Source: Prosthecobacter algae
GTDB taxonomy: Bacteria > Verrucomicrobiota > Verrucomicrobiia > Verrucomicrobiales > Verrucomicrobiaceae
Direction: 5' to 3'
Assembly: GCF_039542385.1 (NCBI RefSeq)
Contig: NZ_BAABIA010000012.1
Coordinates: forward strand, 62,001 to 126,000
Length of the DNA stretch: 64,000 nt
The notes under the pieces are model-generated. The model searched no databases. It had not been told where the DNA came from and saw nothing but the letters and a program-made list of their open reading frames with translations. Positions 25,422 to 34,274 of this stretch are shown in pieces; the stretch's first letter is position 1; the number at the start of each line of letters is the position of its first letter. Both the position numbers and the translations under genes were made by a program.

Positions 25422-26531
25422 CTACTTGCGTGGGATCACCAACTTCATGCCGATCTTCAGCGCTTCAGGGCGGGAGATCTTGTTGGCATCCTGGAGGGCC
25501 TTCACGGAAATGCCGTGCTTGCTCGCAATTCGGTAAAGAGTCTCACCCGACTGAACGGTGTGGCTACCGGCCACAGCCTTGGCAGGCTCCTTTTTGGCGG
25601 GGGCGGGAGGTGGTGCATCCACGATCTTTTTCACCGGGGCCTTTTCCACCACAGGGGCGGGCTTGGGCTCGGGCTGGCGAGGCACAGGGATGGCCTTGGG
25701 CACTTCCTTCTCCACCTCTTTTTCCACCACTGGCCGAGGGGCCGGGGCGGGAGGGGCAGGCGGAGCTTCTTCGACTTTAGGGGCCGATGTCTGAGGCAGT
25801 TCCACGATGACAGGCATGCCGGAGGCTTCCTTCGTCACGGCAGGCGGCGGAGTGTCTTGCACCTGCATGCCAGGGGCCGCGCTGGGTGCCACGGTGGGGG
25901 CTGGCGTCAGTTCGTTTTCGATGGTGGGGCTGAAGCTGAATCCGCTTTCGCCCGGCAGGGTCAGATTGATCGGCACCTCCGCAGCAGCGATGGAGGCCGC
26001 AGGGACCGCCGGCTGAGGAATTTCGCCGTTGGCACCGGCCACGCTGATGCCGACGGCTTTCACGATCGGGCGCTTCGGATACAGGATGACATCGTTGATC
26101 TTGATCTGGCGGCCCTGGTCCAGCTTGTTCAGCTTGATCAGCACCTCTTCGGACACTTCCAGGTTTTTAGCCACGCTGGGGATGGAGTCGCCGGACTTCC
26201 ACTCGTAAGTGGAATATTCCTCGAGAGATTTGTCAGGAGCGATGTCCACATCCAGCCGGGTTTCGGGCAGGACATTGGCGGCGGCAGGCTGGTTATAATT
26301 CTGCACCAGCGTCGTTGCCGGAGCTTCCTCACCGTTCATGAAATCGTAAATGATGATGCCGCCAATGACGACGACATGGATCAGCAGCATGACCACGAAC
26401 ATGCGCGCCATGTTGGAGTTCGGCTCATGCTGGTTGAAGGCACCTTCATCGGTGACCATGGCCACACGGTGTTTGTATCTCTCACCTTCCAGGAGGTTGA
26501 GCAGGAGCTTGTCTTTCTTCTTTTTGCTCAT
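25422..26531 (-). CDS. Membrane-anchored LysM peptidoglycan-binding protein with proline-rich linker
   Basis: 369 residues. The order is a lysine-rich cytoplasmic N-terminus (SKKKKDKLLLNLLEGERYK), one membrane helix (about 46-66, MFVVMLLIHVVVIGGIIIY), a first LysM-like repeat (about 110-155, EWKSGDSIPSVAKNLEVS), a long Pro/Ala/Val/Lys-rich linker (about 200-310, many APAP and EKEV units), and a canonical C-terminal LysM (about 322-368, HTVQSGETLYRIASKHGIS). It is a bitopic protein that could hold the division or wall synthesis complex to the sacculus. It is inserted between murD and ftsW, a position normally without such a gene, so a division role is inferred from context. No exact homologue name is known to me. 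Confidence 0.85.
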   Translation of the reverse strand: MSKKKKDKLLLNLLEGERYKHRVAMVTDEGAFNQHEPNSNMARMFVVMLLIHVVVIGGIIIYDFMNGEEAPATTLVQNYNQPAAANVLPETRLDVDIAPDKSLEEYSTYEWKSGDSIPSVAKNLEVSEEVLIKLNKLDQGRQIKINDVILYPKRPIVKAVGISVAGANGEIPQPAVPAASIAAAEVPINLTLPGESGFSFSPTIENELTPAPTVAPSAAPGMQVQDTPPPAVTKEASGMPVIVELPQTSAPKVEEAPPAPPAPAPRPVVEKEVEKEVPKAIPVPRQPEPKPAPVVEKAPVKKIVDAPPPAPAKKEPAKAVAGSHTVQSGETLYRIASKHGISVKALQDANKISRPEALKIGMKLVIPRK

Positions 26532-26557
26532 GATGTTCGGGATGTTGAGGTGATGAT

Positions 26558-27889
26558 TCAGCTAAGGGATTGCACGGCCGTACGGAAGGCTTCGCCGCGC
26601 TGGGCGTAGCCGGTGTACATGTCAAAGGAGGAGGTTCCAGGACTGAGGATGATGCTGTCCCCTGCCCTGGAAAGATCGGTGGCCAATTGCACGGCCTCGG
26701 CCATGTCTGCGGCGGTCTGGCATGGCACAAGGTCCTCAAAGGTGGCCTTTAGCGAGCGGGCGATTTCGCCGATGCACACCATGGCGCGGACCTGCCCTTT
26801 CAAGGAGTCGCGGAGGGGGGTGTAATCAAGCTGCTTGTCCTTGCCGCCCACAATCAAAACGATGGGACTTTCCATCGCACCGATGCAGGCCTCCAGGGCG
26901 TGCAGGTTGGTGGCTTTGGAGTCATTGATGTACTCGCGCCCATGAAGTTCGCGAACGAGTTCACAGCGGTGGGCGGGAGCTTCGTAGCCCGCCAACGCGC
27001 CCTGCATTTCGTCCAGGCTCAGGCCATGCACCCGGCAGGCCATCATGGCGGCCATCACGTTTTCCATGTTGTGACGTCCACGCAGGGTGGAGTTCACCTC
27101 AAAGGTGATGTTTTCAGGCCCTGCATGGATGCGACCGGCCTCGTAGGTCCAGTCGGCCTCTGCCCCATAGGCAGAAAAGGTCAGACGCTGGGCAGCGCCC
27201 GTATCCACCGTTTCACCGGCGCGGACGATGGCGACATCGCTGGCAGTGACGTTTTCAAAAATGCGTGCCTTGGCCGCGTAGTAGGACGCCATGTCCGGGT
27301 AACGGTCGAGGTGATCCGCAGCGAAGTTAAGCCACAGGCTCGCTTTGGCCCGATAGTTCTGGATCGTCTCCAGCTGGAAACTGCTGATCTCCAGTGACAG
27401 CACATCGTAAGAAACGCCGCTAGCGACGACTTCACTCAACGACATGCCGTGATTCCCACAAGGGACGGATTTTTTCCCGCAGGCATTGAAGAGATGCGCG
27501 ATGAGTTCCGTGCAGGTGCTCTTGCCATTGGTCCCCGTGATGCCGACCAAAGGCAGGTCCGTGAGATTAAAAGCGAACTCCATTTCCCCAGTGAGGGGAA
27601 TGCCTGCATCGGTGAATTTCTTTGGCAACGGCCAGCCTGCGTCAAACCCAGGGCTGGTGATGACGAGGTCAAAGTCGCCTGGTTTCACCACCAGATCCCG
27701 TGCGGCCTGACCACTGAGGGTGCGAAAGCCTTCGGCATGCTGCTTTTCCAGGGCCGCCTTGATCTTTGCAGGCTCGCCCTCATCCACCACCGTCACTTCC
27801 GCCCCATGCAGGCGTGCGAGACGCGCAGCCCCAAGGCCGCTGCGTCCTGCGCCCAGGATGGCAAAGTGTTTTCCGGTGAAATCTGACAT
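26558..27889 (-). CDS. murD: UDP-N-acetylmuramoyl-L-alanine--D-glutamate ligase
   Basis: MurD adds D-Glu to UDP-MurNAc-L-Ala in the cytoplasm. 443 residues: N-terminal FAILGAGRSGLGAARLARLHG, P-loop GITGTNGKSTCTELIAHLF, LNFAADHLDRYPDM, then HRCELVRELHGREYINDSKATN and VLIVGGKDKQLDY in the C-terminal domain, ending LSPGTSSFDMYTGYAQRGEAF. These are diagnostic for MurD. It lies 81 bp after mraY, the widest gap inside the operon, where an internal promoter is possible (AT-rich stretch about 27900-27965). Confidence 0.96.
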   Translation of the reverse strand: MSDFTGKHFAILGAGRSGLGAARLARLHGAEVTVVDEGEPAKIKAALEKQHAEGFRTLSGQAARDLVVKPGDFDLVITSPGFDAGWPLPKKFTDAGIPLTGEMEFAFNLTDLPLVGITGTNGKSTCTELIAHLFNACGKKSVPCGNHGMSLSEVVASGVSYDVLSLEISSFQLETIQNYRAKASLWLNFAADHLDRYPDMASYYAAKARIFENVTASDVAIVRAGETVDTGAAQRLTFSAYGAEADWTYEAGRIHAGPENITFEVNSTLRGRHNMENVMAAMMACRVHGLSLDEMQGALAGYEAPAHRCELVRELHGREYINDSKATNLHALEACIGAMESPIVLIVGGKDKQLDYTPLRDSLKGQVRAMVCIGEIARSLKATFEDLVPCQTAADMAEAVQLATDLSRAGDSIILSPGTSSFDMYTGYAQRGEAFRTAVQSLS

Positions 27890-27970
27890 GGAAACGATGG
27901 TGATTTTTGAAACTCTAAGCGAATACCCATAATTCGGCTTCGATTATTAGCATCCATTAATATTTTAGAA

Positions 27971-29116
27971 TTAGCGAAGTTTCAAGGTCGCTAAACCAAG
28001 AAGTGCAAAAAATAATGACAAGGCCCAGAATCTCACAATGACCTGATTCTCATGCCAGCCGCCCAATTCAAAATGGTGGTGAATGGGAGACATGCGGAAG
28101 ACACGCTTGCCGCGGGTTTTAAAGCTGATCACCTGGATGATGACGCTCATGGCCTCCATGACGAACACACCGCCCACCAGCGCCAGGACGATCTCCTGCT
28201 TGCAGCCGATGGCCAGGGTGGCGATGCAGCCGCCGAGCGCTAGGGATCCTGTATCCCCCATGAACATGCGGGCCGGGTGGGCATTGAACCATAGGAAACC
28301 GACACAGGCCCCGGCCAAGGCCATGGCCACGATGGGCAGCTCATTGGCCAAAGTGTGATGGGCGACGCCCAGATAGCTAGAGTAGTTAGCATTTCCACAA
28401 ACATACCCAAAGCCTGCATAGGCCAGCGCGGTGGTGAGCGAGCAGCCGGTGGCGAGGCCGTCGAGGCCGTCCGTCAGGTTCACGGCATTCGATGCCCCCA
28501 CAATGATCAGGGTGAATAGGGCGACGGAAAAAATGCCCATGTCCGTGATAACGGCGTCTTTGAAGAAAGGCACATACAGCGCCCGGAGGGTGATGCCCTC
28601 ATCTGCGGGAACTGCATAGGCCATCAGGGCCCCAGCAATGACGGCCACGCCCCCCTGCCAGACCAGCTTGGTCCTGGCGGAGACCCCTTTGGAATTTTTT
28701 TTGCTGATCTTCAGATAGTCATCGTAAAAGCCCAGCGCACCCAGACCGATGGTGGCGAAAAGAATGGTCCAGACCATGACATTGTCCCACTTGGCCCAGA
28801 GCAGGGTGGAAATCACGATGCAGCCCAGGATGAGGATGCCCCCCATGGTGGGAGTGCCGGCCTTTTTGCCGTGGAGTTCATAGAGCTTATGAACTTCATC
28901 GGCGGTGCGGATGGGCTGGCCAATCTTCAAGGAAATGAGTTTCCGGATCAGCCGCTCTCCGAAGAGCAGGGACAGCACAAAAGCCGTGATGAAAGCACCA
29001 CCTGCCCGGAAGGTGTGATAACGAAAGATGTTGAGCAGCTTGTACAGCGCGGAGTCGTCGCTGATCCAGTCAGCGGCTTCGAGCCAGTTGCGGAGTTCGT
29101 AGAGCCAGTAAATCAT
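27971..29116 (-). CDS. mraY: Phospho-N-acetylmuramoyl-pentapeptide-transferase
   Basis: MraY forms lipid I in the cytoplasmic membrane. 381 residues with about ten helices. Signature elements: HGKKAGTPTMGGILILG, the Asp pair in LGFYDDYLKI, NAVNLTDGLDGLATG, and the histidine motif MSPIHHHFELGGWHE. The extended N-terminus (about 45 residues, LRNWLEAADWISDDSALYKLLN) is as seen in other Gram-negative MraY. The start overlaps the murF stop by four bases (ATGA), implying coupled translation. Confidence 0.96.
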   Translation of the reverse strand: MIYWLYELRNWLEAADWISDDSALYKLLNIFRYHTFRAGGAFITAFVLSLLFGERLIRKLISLKIGQPIRTADEVHKLYELHGKKAGTPTMGGILILGCIVISTLLWAKWDNVMVWTILFATIGLGALGFYDDYLKISKKNSKGVSARTKLVWQGGVAVIAGALMAYAVPADEGITLRALYVPFFKDAVITDMGIFSVALFTLIIVGASNAVNLTDGLDGLATGCSLTTALAYAGFGYVCGNANYSSYLGVAHHTLANELPIVAMALAGACVGFLWFNAHPARMFMGDTGSLALGGCIATLAIGCKQEIVLALVGGVFVMEAMSVIIQVISFKTRGKRVFRMSPIHHHFELGGWHENQVIVRFWALSLFFALLGLATLKLR

Positions 29117-30483
29117 GCCGTCTGAAAGTGAGAGAGGATTTTCTCCATGCCCGCCGAGCGGCTGCCTTTCAAGAGGACTGCGTCTCCTGGTTGCAACATT
29201 TTCTTCAAATGCGCAGCACAGGCTTCGTGGGTGGGGAAATTGAGCGTTTCGGCCAAGCCCGCTGACTTGGCTGCTGAGGAGATCTGGGCGGCTTCATCAC
29301 CGACGGTGAACAGGGCCGTGAGATCCAGGCTGGCGGCAAACTGCCCCACGCCCTGATGCTCCGCTACGGCATGGGGCCCCAGTTCGCCCATGCGACCAAG
29401 CACGGCGATCTTTTGGCCTGCGGAAGTCAGGGTGGCCAGGGTGCCCAGCCCGGCCTTCATGGAGTCCGGGTTGGCATTGTAGGAGTCATCAATGAACAGG
29501 ATGCCCTGCACGAGCTTGGTCTCCATGCGGCCACCGGTGAGCTTGGCGCTGCTGAAGGCGGCGGCGATGTCCGCCGGGGCGATGCCATGAGCCCACCCCA
29601 TACAAGCGGCCAGGGCGGCATTGCCGACCATGTGATCTCCCAGGATGGGCAAAAAGGTCTCCACCACCTCACCAGCAAAATCCAGTTTGAAGTGGGTGCC
29701 TTCGCCGCTGGGGCGCAGGTCCAAAGCCCGCACATCCCCTGCTCCGGTGCCTGCTGTGTAAACAGTGGCCTGGCAATGGCGTGAAATCAGCGGTGTGTAG
29801 GGATCGTTTGCATTCAGGACCACGACGCCCTCGGCATGGACATTAGCGGGCACGGTGGCCTTTTCCCAGCCGATGGCATCTCGGCTGCCCATGTACTCAA
29901 TGTGCGCCAGGCCCACATTCGTCACGATGGCGGCATCGGGTAGGGCGATGTCGGCCAGCACCTTCAGCTCGCCGGGATGGTTCATGCCCATCTCCACCAC
30001 ACCGCATTCATCGCCTTCTTCCAGGCTCAGCAGGGTCAGCGGCACGCCGATGTGGTTGTTCAGATTGGCAAAGGTCGCGCGAGTCTGCACCTGCAGCCCC
30101 ATGATGAGGGCGGTCAAATCCTTGGTAGAAGTCTTCCCATTGCTTCCAGTCAGCCCGATGATCATCGGCTGATGCCAGGCCCGGTAACCACGGGCCATGT
30201 CTTGCAAGCCCCGGAGGGTGTCCTTCACTTCGATCACCGCACAGCCGGTGGCGGGCCAAGTGCTGTCGAGGCGGCTGACCACCACGGCGGCAGCGCCCGA
30301 GGCCATGACCTGGGGAATGAAGTCGTGCGCATCAAAGCGATCGCCCACCAAAGCCACAAAGACCTCCCCTGCCCCCACTCTGCGAGAGTCGGTGGTCACT
30401 TTTGTCACCAGTCGCGAGCCCTCCCCCTGACGGATCACTCCATCAGCGAAGTCTGCCAGCATCTGAATGGCAATGGGCTTCAT
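29113..30483 (-). CDS. murF: UDP-N-acetylmuramoyl-tripeptide--D-alanyl-D-alanine ligase
   Basis: MurF completes the UDP-MurNAc pentapeptide. 456 residues: N-terminal KVTTDSRRVGAGEVFVALVGDRFDAHDF, P-loop IIGLTGSNGKTSTKDLTA, FANLNNHIGVPLTLLSL, EMGMNHPGEL, NVGLAHIEYMGSRDA and C-terminal FIDDSYNANPDSMKAGL, the last being specific for MurF. It starts one base after the murE stop and overlaps mraY at its end. All catalytic segments are intact. Confidence 0.96.
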   Translation of the reverse strand: MKPIAIQMLADFADGVIRQGEGSRLVTKVTTDSRRVGAGEVFVALVGDRFDAHDFIPQVMASGAAAVVVSRLDSTWPATGCAVIEVKDTLRGLQDMARGYRAWHQPMIIGLTGSNGKTSTKDLTALIMGLQVQTRATFANLNNHIGVPLTLLSLEEGDECGVVEMGMNHPGELKVLADIALPDAAIVTNVGLAHIEYMGSRDAIGWEKATVPANVHAEGVVVLNANDPYTPLISRHCQATVYTAGTGAGDVRALDLRPSGEGTHFKLDFAGEVVETFLPILGDHMVGNAALAACMGWAHGIAPADIAAAFSSAKLTGGRMETKLVQGILFIDDSYNANPDSMKAGLGTLATLTSAGQKIAVLGRMGELGPHAVAEHQGVGQFAASLDLTALFTVGDEAAQISSAAKSAGLAETLNFPTHEACAAHLKKMLQPGDAVLLKGSRSAGMEKILSHFQTA

Positions 30484-30484
30484 C

Positions 30485-32032
30485 TTAGCGGTCGTAAGGA
30501 CGGCGGTTCATCTTTTCCTGCTCACGCAGCATCTGACGTTCGGCACGCTCCACATCGCGGTTGCCGGCGATCTGGACCATGAGCTGACGGACGACGCGGC
30601 GGTCATCGAAAGGATGCTTCTTGCCCTGGATTTCCTGATAGTCTTCGTGGCCTTTGCCAGCGATCAGGACGATGTCCCCACCGCGTGCGTTTTCGAGCGC
30701 GATCTGGATGGCCTCACGACGATCCACAACGGTCAGGTGGTTCTTGGGCCGGGCGAAGCCCTTGACGGCATCGGCGATGATGACCTGCGGATCGTCATTG
30801 CGCGGGTTGTCGCTCGTCAGCACACAGATGTCGCTGCCGGCTTCTGCGGCAGCGGCCATGAGCGGGCGCTTGGAGCGGTCGCGGCCACCGCCACAGCCAA
30901 AGACCGTGATGATGCGGCGCGGGCGCAAAGAACGCACGGTGCGCAGGGCATTTTCGATGGCATCCGGCGTGTGGGCATAGTCCACAAAGACCTGGAACTT
31001 GATCGTCGCTTCCGTCACGCGCTCCAGACGGCCAGGCACCTGCGGGGCGTTTTTCAGATGGCTCACGGTCTCCCGCAGATTCAGGCCCATGGCACTGGCG
31101 GCGGCGAGTGCGCCTAACGAATTGTACACATTGAAGTCACCGATCAAAGGCGTGCGCACCAGGAAGGTGCGACCCTTGGCCTCCAGCTCAAAGCTAGTGC
31201 CCGTGAGATCGAAGCGCACGTTGGTGGCACGGTAGTCAAAACCGACGCCATAACCAAACTTGATGATCCGGCCCGTGTTTTCATAACGGGTGATCAGCTT
31301 GCGGCCCCAGGCGTCATCCGCATTGATGATCATGGCCCCTTTGGGCTGTGCGGCGATGGTTTCAAACAGACGCGCCTTGGCCACAAAGTACTCTTCCATG
31401 GTGCCATGGTAGTCCAGGTGGTCCTGGGTAAGGTTGGTGAAGATACCGGCGGCGATGGGCAGGCCGTACGTGCGCTGCTGATCCAGGGCGTGGGAGCTGG
31501 CCTCCATGGAGACGGCGCGGCAGCCGTTGTTCAGCATTTGGGAAAGCAGGCTCTGGATCTCCAGTGACTCTGGCGTGGTGTGGGTGGAGGGGAGTTGTTC
31601 GCCACCCAGATCGTAGAGAATGGTGCTCAGCAGACCACAGCGCTTTTGCCCTGCATTCAGAAGGTGATGGGTGAGGAAGGCGGTGGTGGTCTTGCCATTG
31701 GTGCCAGTGACGGCGGCGATGGCCAGCTTTTGCGCCGGGAAACCGTGCAGGAAAGCCGCAGCCTGGGCAAGGGCCACGCGGCTGAACTTCACATGCACCC
31801 ACGGCACTTTGACGTCATCAGGGGGGGCCTGCTCGGAAATGATCACCGCTGCGCCGGCTGTGATGGCCTTGGGGATGAAGTCATGACCATCCACCGAATT
31901 TCCCCGGAGGGCGACAAAGGCGATGCCAGGACCCGCCGTGCGGGAATCATAGCTCAACCCGGTGATTTCAGTATCGAGGCTGCCGGAGACGACCGGGTTG
32001 TCCAGATGGGGAATCAGATCGCGCAAGATCAT
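30485..32032 (-). CDS. murE: UDP-N-acetylmuramoyl-L-alanyl-D-glutamate--2,6-diaminopimelate ligase
   Basis: MurE adds the third peptide residue. 515 residues: LSYDSRTAGPGIAFVALRGNSVDGHDFI, P-loop AVTGTNGKTTTAFLTHHL, TTPESLEIQSLLSQM, EASSHALDQQRTYGL, NLTQDHLDYHGTMEEYF, and DYAHTPDAIENAL. The C-terminal LTSDNPRNDDPQVI matches the DNPR motif that selects meso-diaminopimelate rather than lysine, in agreement with mpl elsewhere in the window. The tail extends about 15 residues past the usual end (EREQMLREQEKMNRRP-like, basic). It overlaps the ftsI stop by four bases. Confidence 0.96.
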   Translation of the reverse strand: MILRDLIPHLDNPVVSGSLDTEITGLSYDSRTAGPGIAFVALRGNSVDGHDFIPKAITAGAAVIISEQAPPDDVKVPWVHVKFSRVALAQAAAFLHGFPAQKLAIAAVTGTNGKTTTAFLTHHLLNAGQKRCGLLSTILYDLGGEQLPSTHTTPESLEIQSLLSQMLNNGCRAVSMEASSHALDQQRTYGLPIAAGIFTNLTQDHLDYHGTMEEYFVAKARLFETIAAQPKGAMIINADDAWGRKLITRYENTGRIIKFGYGVGFDYRATNVRFDLTGTSFELEAKGRTFLVRTPLIGDFNVYNSLGALAAASAMGLNLRETVSHLKNAPQVPGRLERVTEATIKFQVFVDYAHTPDAIENALRTVRSLRPRRIITVFGCGGGRDRSKRPLMAAAAEAGSDICVLTSDNPRNDDPQVIIADAVKGFARPKNHLTVVDRREAIQIALENARGGDIVLIAGKGHEDYQEIQGKKHPFDDRRVVRQLMVQIAGNRDVERAERQMLREQEKMNRRPYDR

Positions 32033-33921
32033 TCGGCACCTCCTTCGAGAGCGAGGGGACGTTGAGGGCGGATGGAGAGTTGTTTGAGAGTTTCGGCCAC
32101 GATTTCAGCAAAGATAGGAGCGGCAACCTTTCCACCACCGATGTCGGCGGGGTCGGGTGCCTGAGGATTGTCCAGCACGACCACGCACACGATTTTTGGG
32201 TCGTTCGCTGGTGCGAACCCCGCAAAGGAAGTGATCCACTGGTCTTTTCGATAGCCTCCCTTTCGCAGACTTCCATCTTTATTCTTTCCAACAATCAACT
32301 CGTGGTCATAGCGCTGCGACGTCCCGGTTTTCCCGGCGACCTCGATGCCCTCGATCTGGGCGCGGCTGCCCGTGCCGTGGTCCACCACGCCTTTGAGCAG
32401 ATCCCTCATCAGAGCGGCCGTTTTGCCTGTGCAAACCTGGCCCACGGCCTGCGGCGGCATCTGGGTGACCTGACGACCGCCGTCCGCAACAATGCGGTCC
32501 ACCAGACGGGGCTTCATGAGAATGCCGCCGTTGGCGATCGCCCCGTAGGCCATGGCCATCTGCAGAGGGGTGACATTGACCTCGTAGCCCATAGGAAAGC
32601 GGGAGTAGGTGGTGTTCGACCAACGACCGTCATTGATGTAGCCACGGCTTTCTCCTGAAAGGGAGATCCCGGTCTTTTGGCCAAAGCCGAAGCGCTTGAC
32701 GTAATCGAGGTAGGTATCCTGACCCACACGCTTGAAAACCTTGTAGGTGGCGATGTTGCTGGACTTCGCAAAGGCTTCGCGAGCGGGGACCGTGCCCATT
32801 TTGGAAACGTCCCGCAGGGTCGCCTTCAGCACCGGGTCCGTATAGAGGCCCCAATGACAGTCAAAAGACTCATCGGGACCCATTTTGCGCTGGTCCAGGG
32901 CAGCCGTGAAGGCCACGACTTTGAAGGTGGAACCAGGTTCGTAAGGTTCGTTGATGGTCAGGTTTTTCCAGTTGGTGCTGTCGGGCTCCAGGCGGTCGTG
33001 GCCGGGCAGAAAGCTCATGGCCAGGATGGAACCGGTGGTGACCTCGGTAACGATGGCCATCATCTTGTTAGGCCGATAAGTCGCCTGAGCCTGAGCAACG
33101 ATGGCATCCACGGCATCCTGCATCTGCAGATCAATGGTCAGGTGCACGTCCTTGCCATGCACGGGCTCCTTGATTTCGCCCCGGTAGAGCAGCAGTTCGC
33201 GGCCATACTTGTCATGCTCCACACAGACGGAGCCGGGCACGCCACGCAGGGTGTCTTCAAAGGTTTTTTCAATGCCCTGGACGCCCCCTTTGCCCTCCTC
33301 GACTCCACCGATGATCAGGGCCAGACGGTTGTCGGTCGGGTAATGGCGGCGCACGGCGGGCTTCACATAGATGCCTTTGACAAAAAGGTTCTCCAGGTGC
33401 TGGCGCCAGTCTTTCGCCTGCTCGTCATTCATGTTCTGGGTCAGCACCTCGATGGGGCGGCTGGACGTCACCTTCTCCAGCATGGTCTCCGCTGGCACGC
33501 CCATCTTGGCCCCGAGGCTTTCCGCCACGTGGACATGGTAGGCTTTCAGGATTTGTTCAGATGTGAGGGTGCGGGTCAGCTCCTTCTGGCTCACGCCACG
33601 GATGCGCGCTAGATTCGGCAGTACGGAGCGAACATCGTGCAGATGCACGCGGTCGGTGCGCAGCTCATAGACTTCCTCATCATAGGCCAAATAACGGTCC
33701 GAATGATCCTTGATGGAGCCGCGCTGGGCGGGCAGCGTGCGGTCTTCGCGAAACTTTTTCGCGGCTTCTTCGGCCAGCATGGGGCCTTTTTTCAAATGCA
33801 GATCATAGAGCCGCCACATCACGCCGGAAAAGCACAGGGTGAGGAAGCAGGTGACGAACATCATCCGATGACAGAGCGGACGGTCGCGGCGCAGTTGCGC
33901 CTGATTGGGGGTGGGCATCAT
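32029..33921 (-). CDS. ftsI: Septal penicillin-binding protein 3 (FtsI-type transpeptidase)
   Basis: Monofunctional class B PBP that cross-links septal peptidoglycan. 630 residues: short cytoplasmic tail, one membrane helix (about 20-40, MMFVTCFLTLCFSGVMW), pedestal domain (about 50-270), then the transpeptidase domain with PGSTFKVVAFT (active Ser about 331), SSN in AKSSNIATYKV, and KTGT in EVAGKTGTSQRYD. No PASTA repeats are present, as in Gram-negative FtsI. Overlaps both ftsL and murE by four bases (ATGA at each junction). Position next to ftsL and upstream of ftsW supports the division-specific role. Confidence 0.94.
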   Translation of the reverse strand: MMPTPNQAQLRRDRPLCHRMMFVTCFLTLCFSGVMWRLYDLHLKKGPMLAEEAAKKFREDRTLPAQRGSIKDHSDRYLAYDEEVYELRTDRVHLHDVRSVLPNLARIRGVSQKELTRTLTSEQILKAYHVHVAESLGAKMGVPAETMLEKVTSSRPIEVLTQNMNDEQAKDWRQHLENLFVKGIYVKPAVRRHYPTDNRLALIIGGVEEGKGGVQGIEKTFEDTLRGVPGSVCVEHDKYGRELLLYRGEIKEPVHGKDVHLTIDLQMQDAVDAIVAQAQATYRPNKMMAIVTEVTTGSILAMSFLPGHDRLEPDSTNWKNLTINEPYEPGSTFKVVAFTAALDQRKMGPDESFDCHWGLYTDPVLKATLRDVSKMGTVPAREAFAKSSNIATYKVFKRVGQDTYLDYVKRFGFGQKTGISLSGESRGYINDGRWSNTTYSRFPMGYEVNVTPLQMAMAYGAIANGGILMKPRLVDRIVADGGRQVTQMPPQAVGQVCTGKTAALMRDLLKGVVDHGTGSRAQIEGIEVAGKTGTSQRYDHELIVGKNKDGSLRKGGYRKDQWITSFAGFAPANDPKIVCVVVLDNPQAPDPADIGGGKVAAPIFAEIVAETLKQLSIRPQRPLALEGGAE

Positions 33922-34274
33922 GGCAGTTCGGCCTCAGCAGATTGGACCACCGCCTTGGCAGTGGGGATGGGTTTCAAATGGATGATCGCTCGGGCATCCG
34001 GGCTCAGCTTTTGCAGCCAGGTGCCTTTGGACTGAAGGATGGGCTGCACGCGCGCCCCATCCAGCAGCAAGTCCACCTTGCGGCCCAGGCTGACGATCTC
34101 AAAATTCAGCAGCTTCATCTCCTGCTCCACCTGCCGCTGCTGCTCTGCCAGTGCCGTGATGCGGTTCTTGTTCACCACCACGCTCAGCGCCGCCAGCAGC
34201 ACCGCTCCGCACAGGATCAGTACCGCCGTCAGTACCGGCAGGCCGATGGCATTGCGATAACGGTTGTTTTTCAT
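33918..34274 (-). CDS. ftsL: FtsL-like bitopic cell division protein
   Basis: 118 residues from the ATG at 34274, which overlaps the rsmH stop (ATGA); the frame is open further upstream inside rsmH but that part is shadow. Short basic N-terminus (KNNRYRNAIG), one membrane helix (about 12-34, PVLTAVLILCGAVLLAALSVVV), then a heptad-like coiled coil (LAEQQRQVEQEMKLLNFEIVSL). This is the architecture of FtsL, which bridges FtsQ/FtsB to FtsI/FtsW. FtsL sequences diverge strongly, so the name rests on topology, size and its place between rsmH and ftsI. Confidence 0.8.
   Translation of the reverse strand: MKNNRYRNAIGLPVLTAVLILCGAVLLAALSVVVNKNRITALAEQQRQVEQEMKLLNFEIVSLGRKVDLLLDGARVQPILQSKGTWLQKLSPDARAIIHLKPIPTAKAVVQSAEAELP

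Noticed and set aside
24002..25780. A 592-codon open frame on the plus strand
   Set aside because: Fully antisense to murG, ftsW and the LysM gene, rich in His/Gln/Arg with no domain; a shadow of GC-rich codon use.
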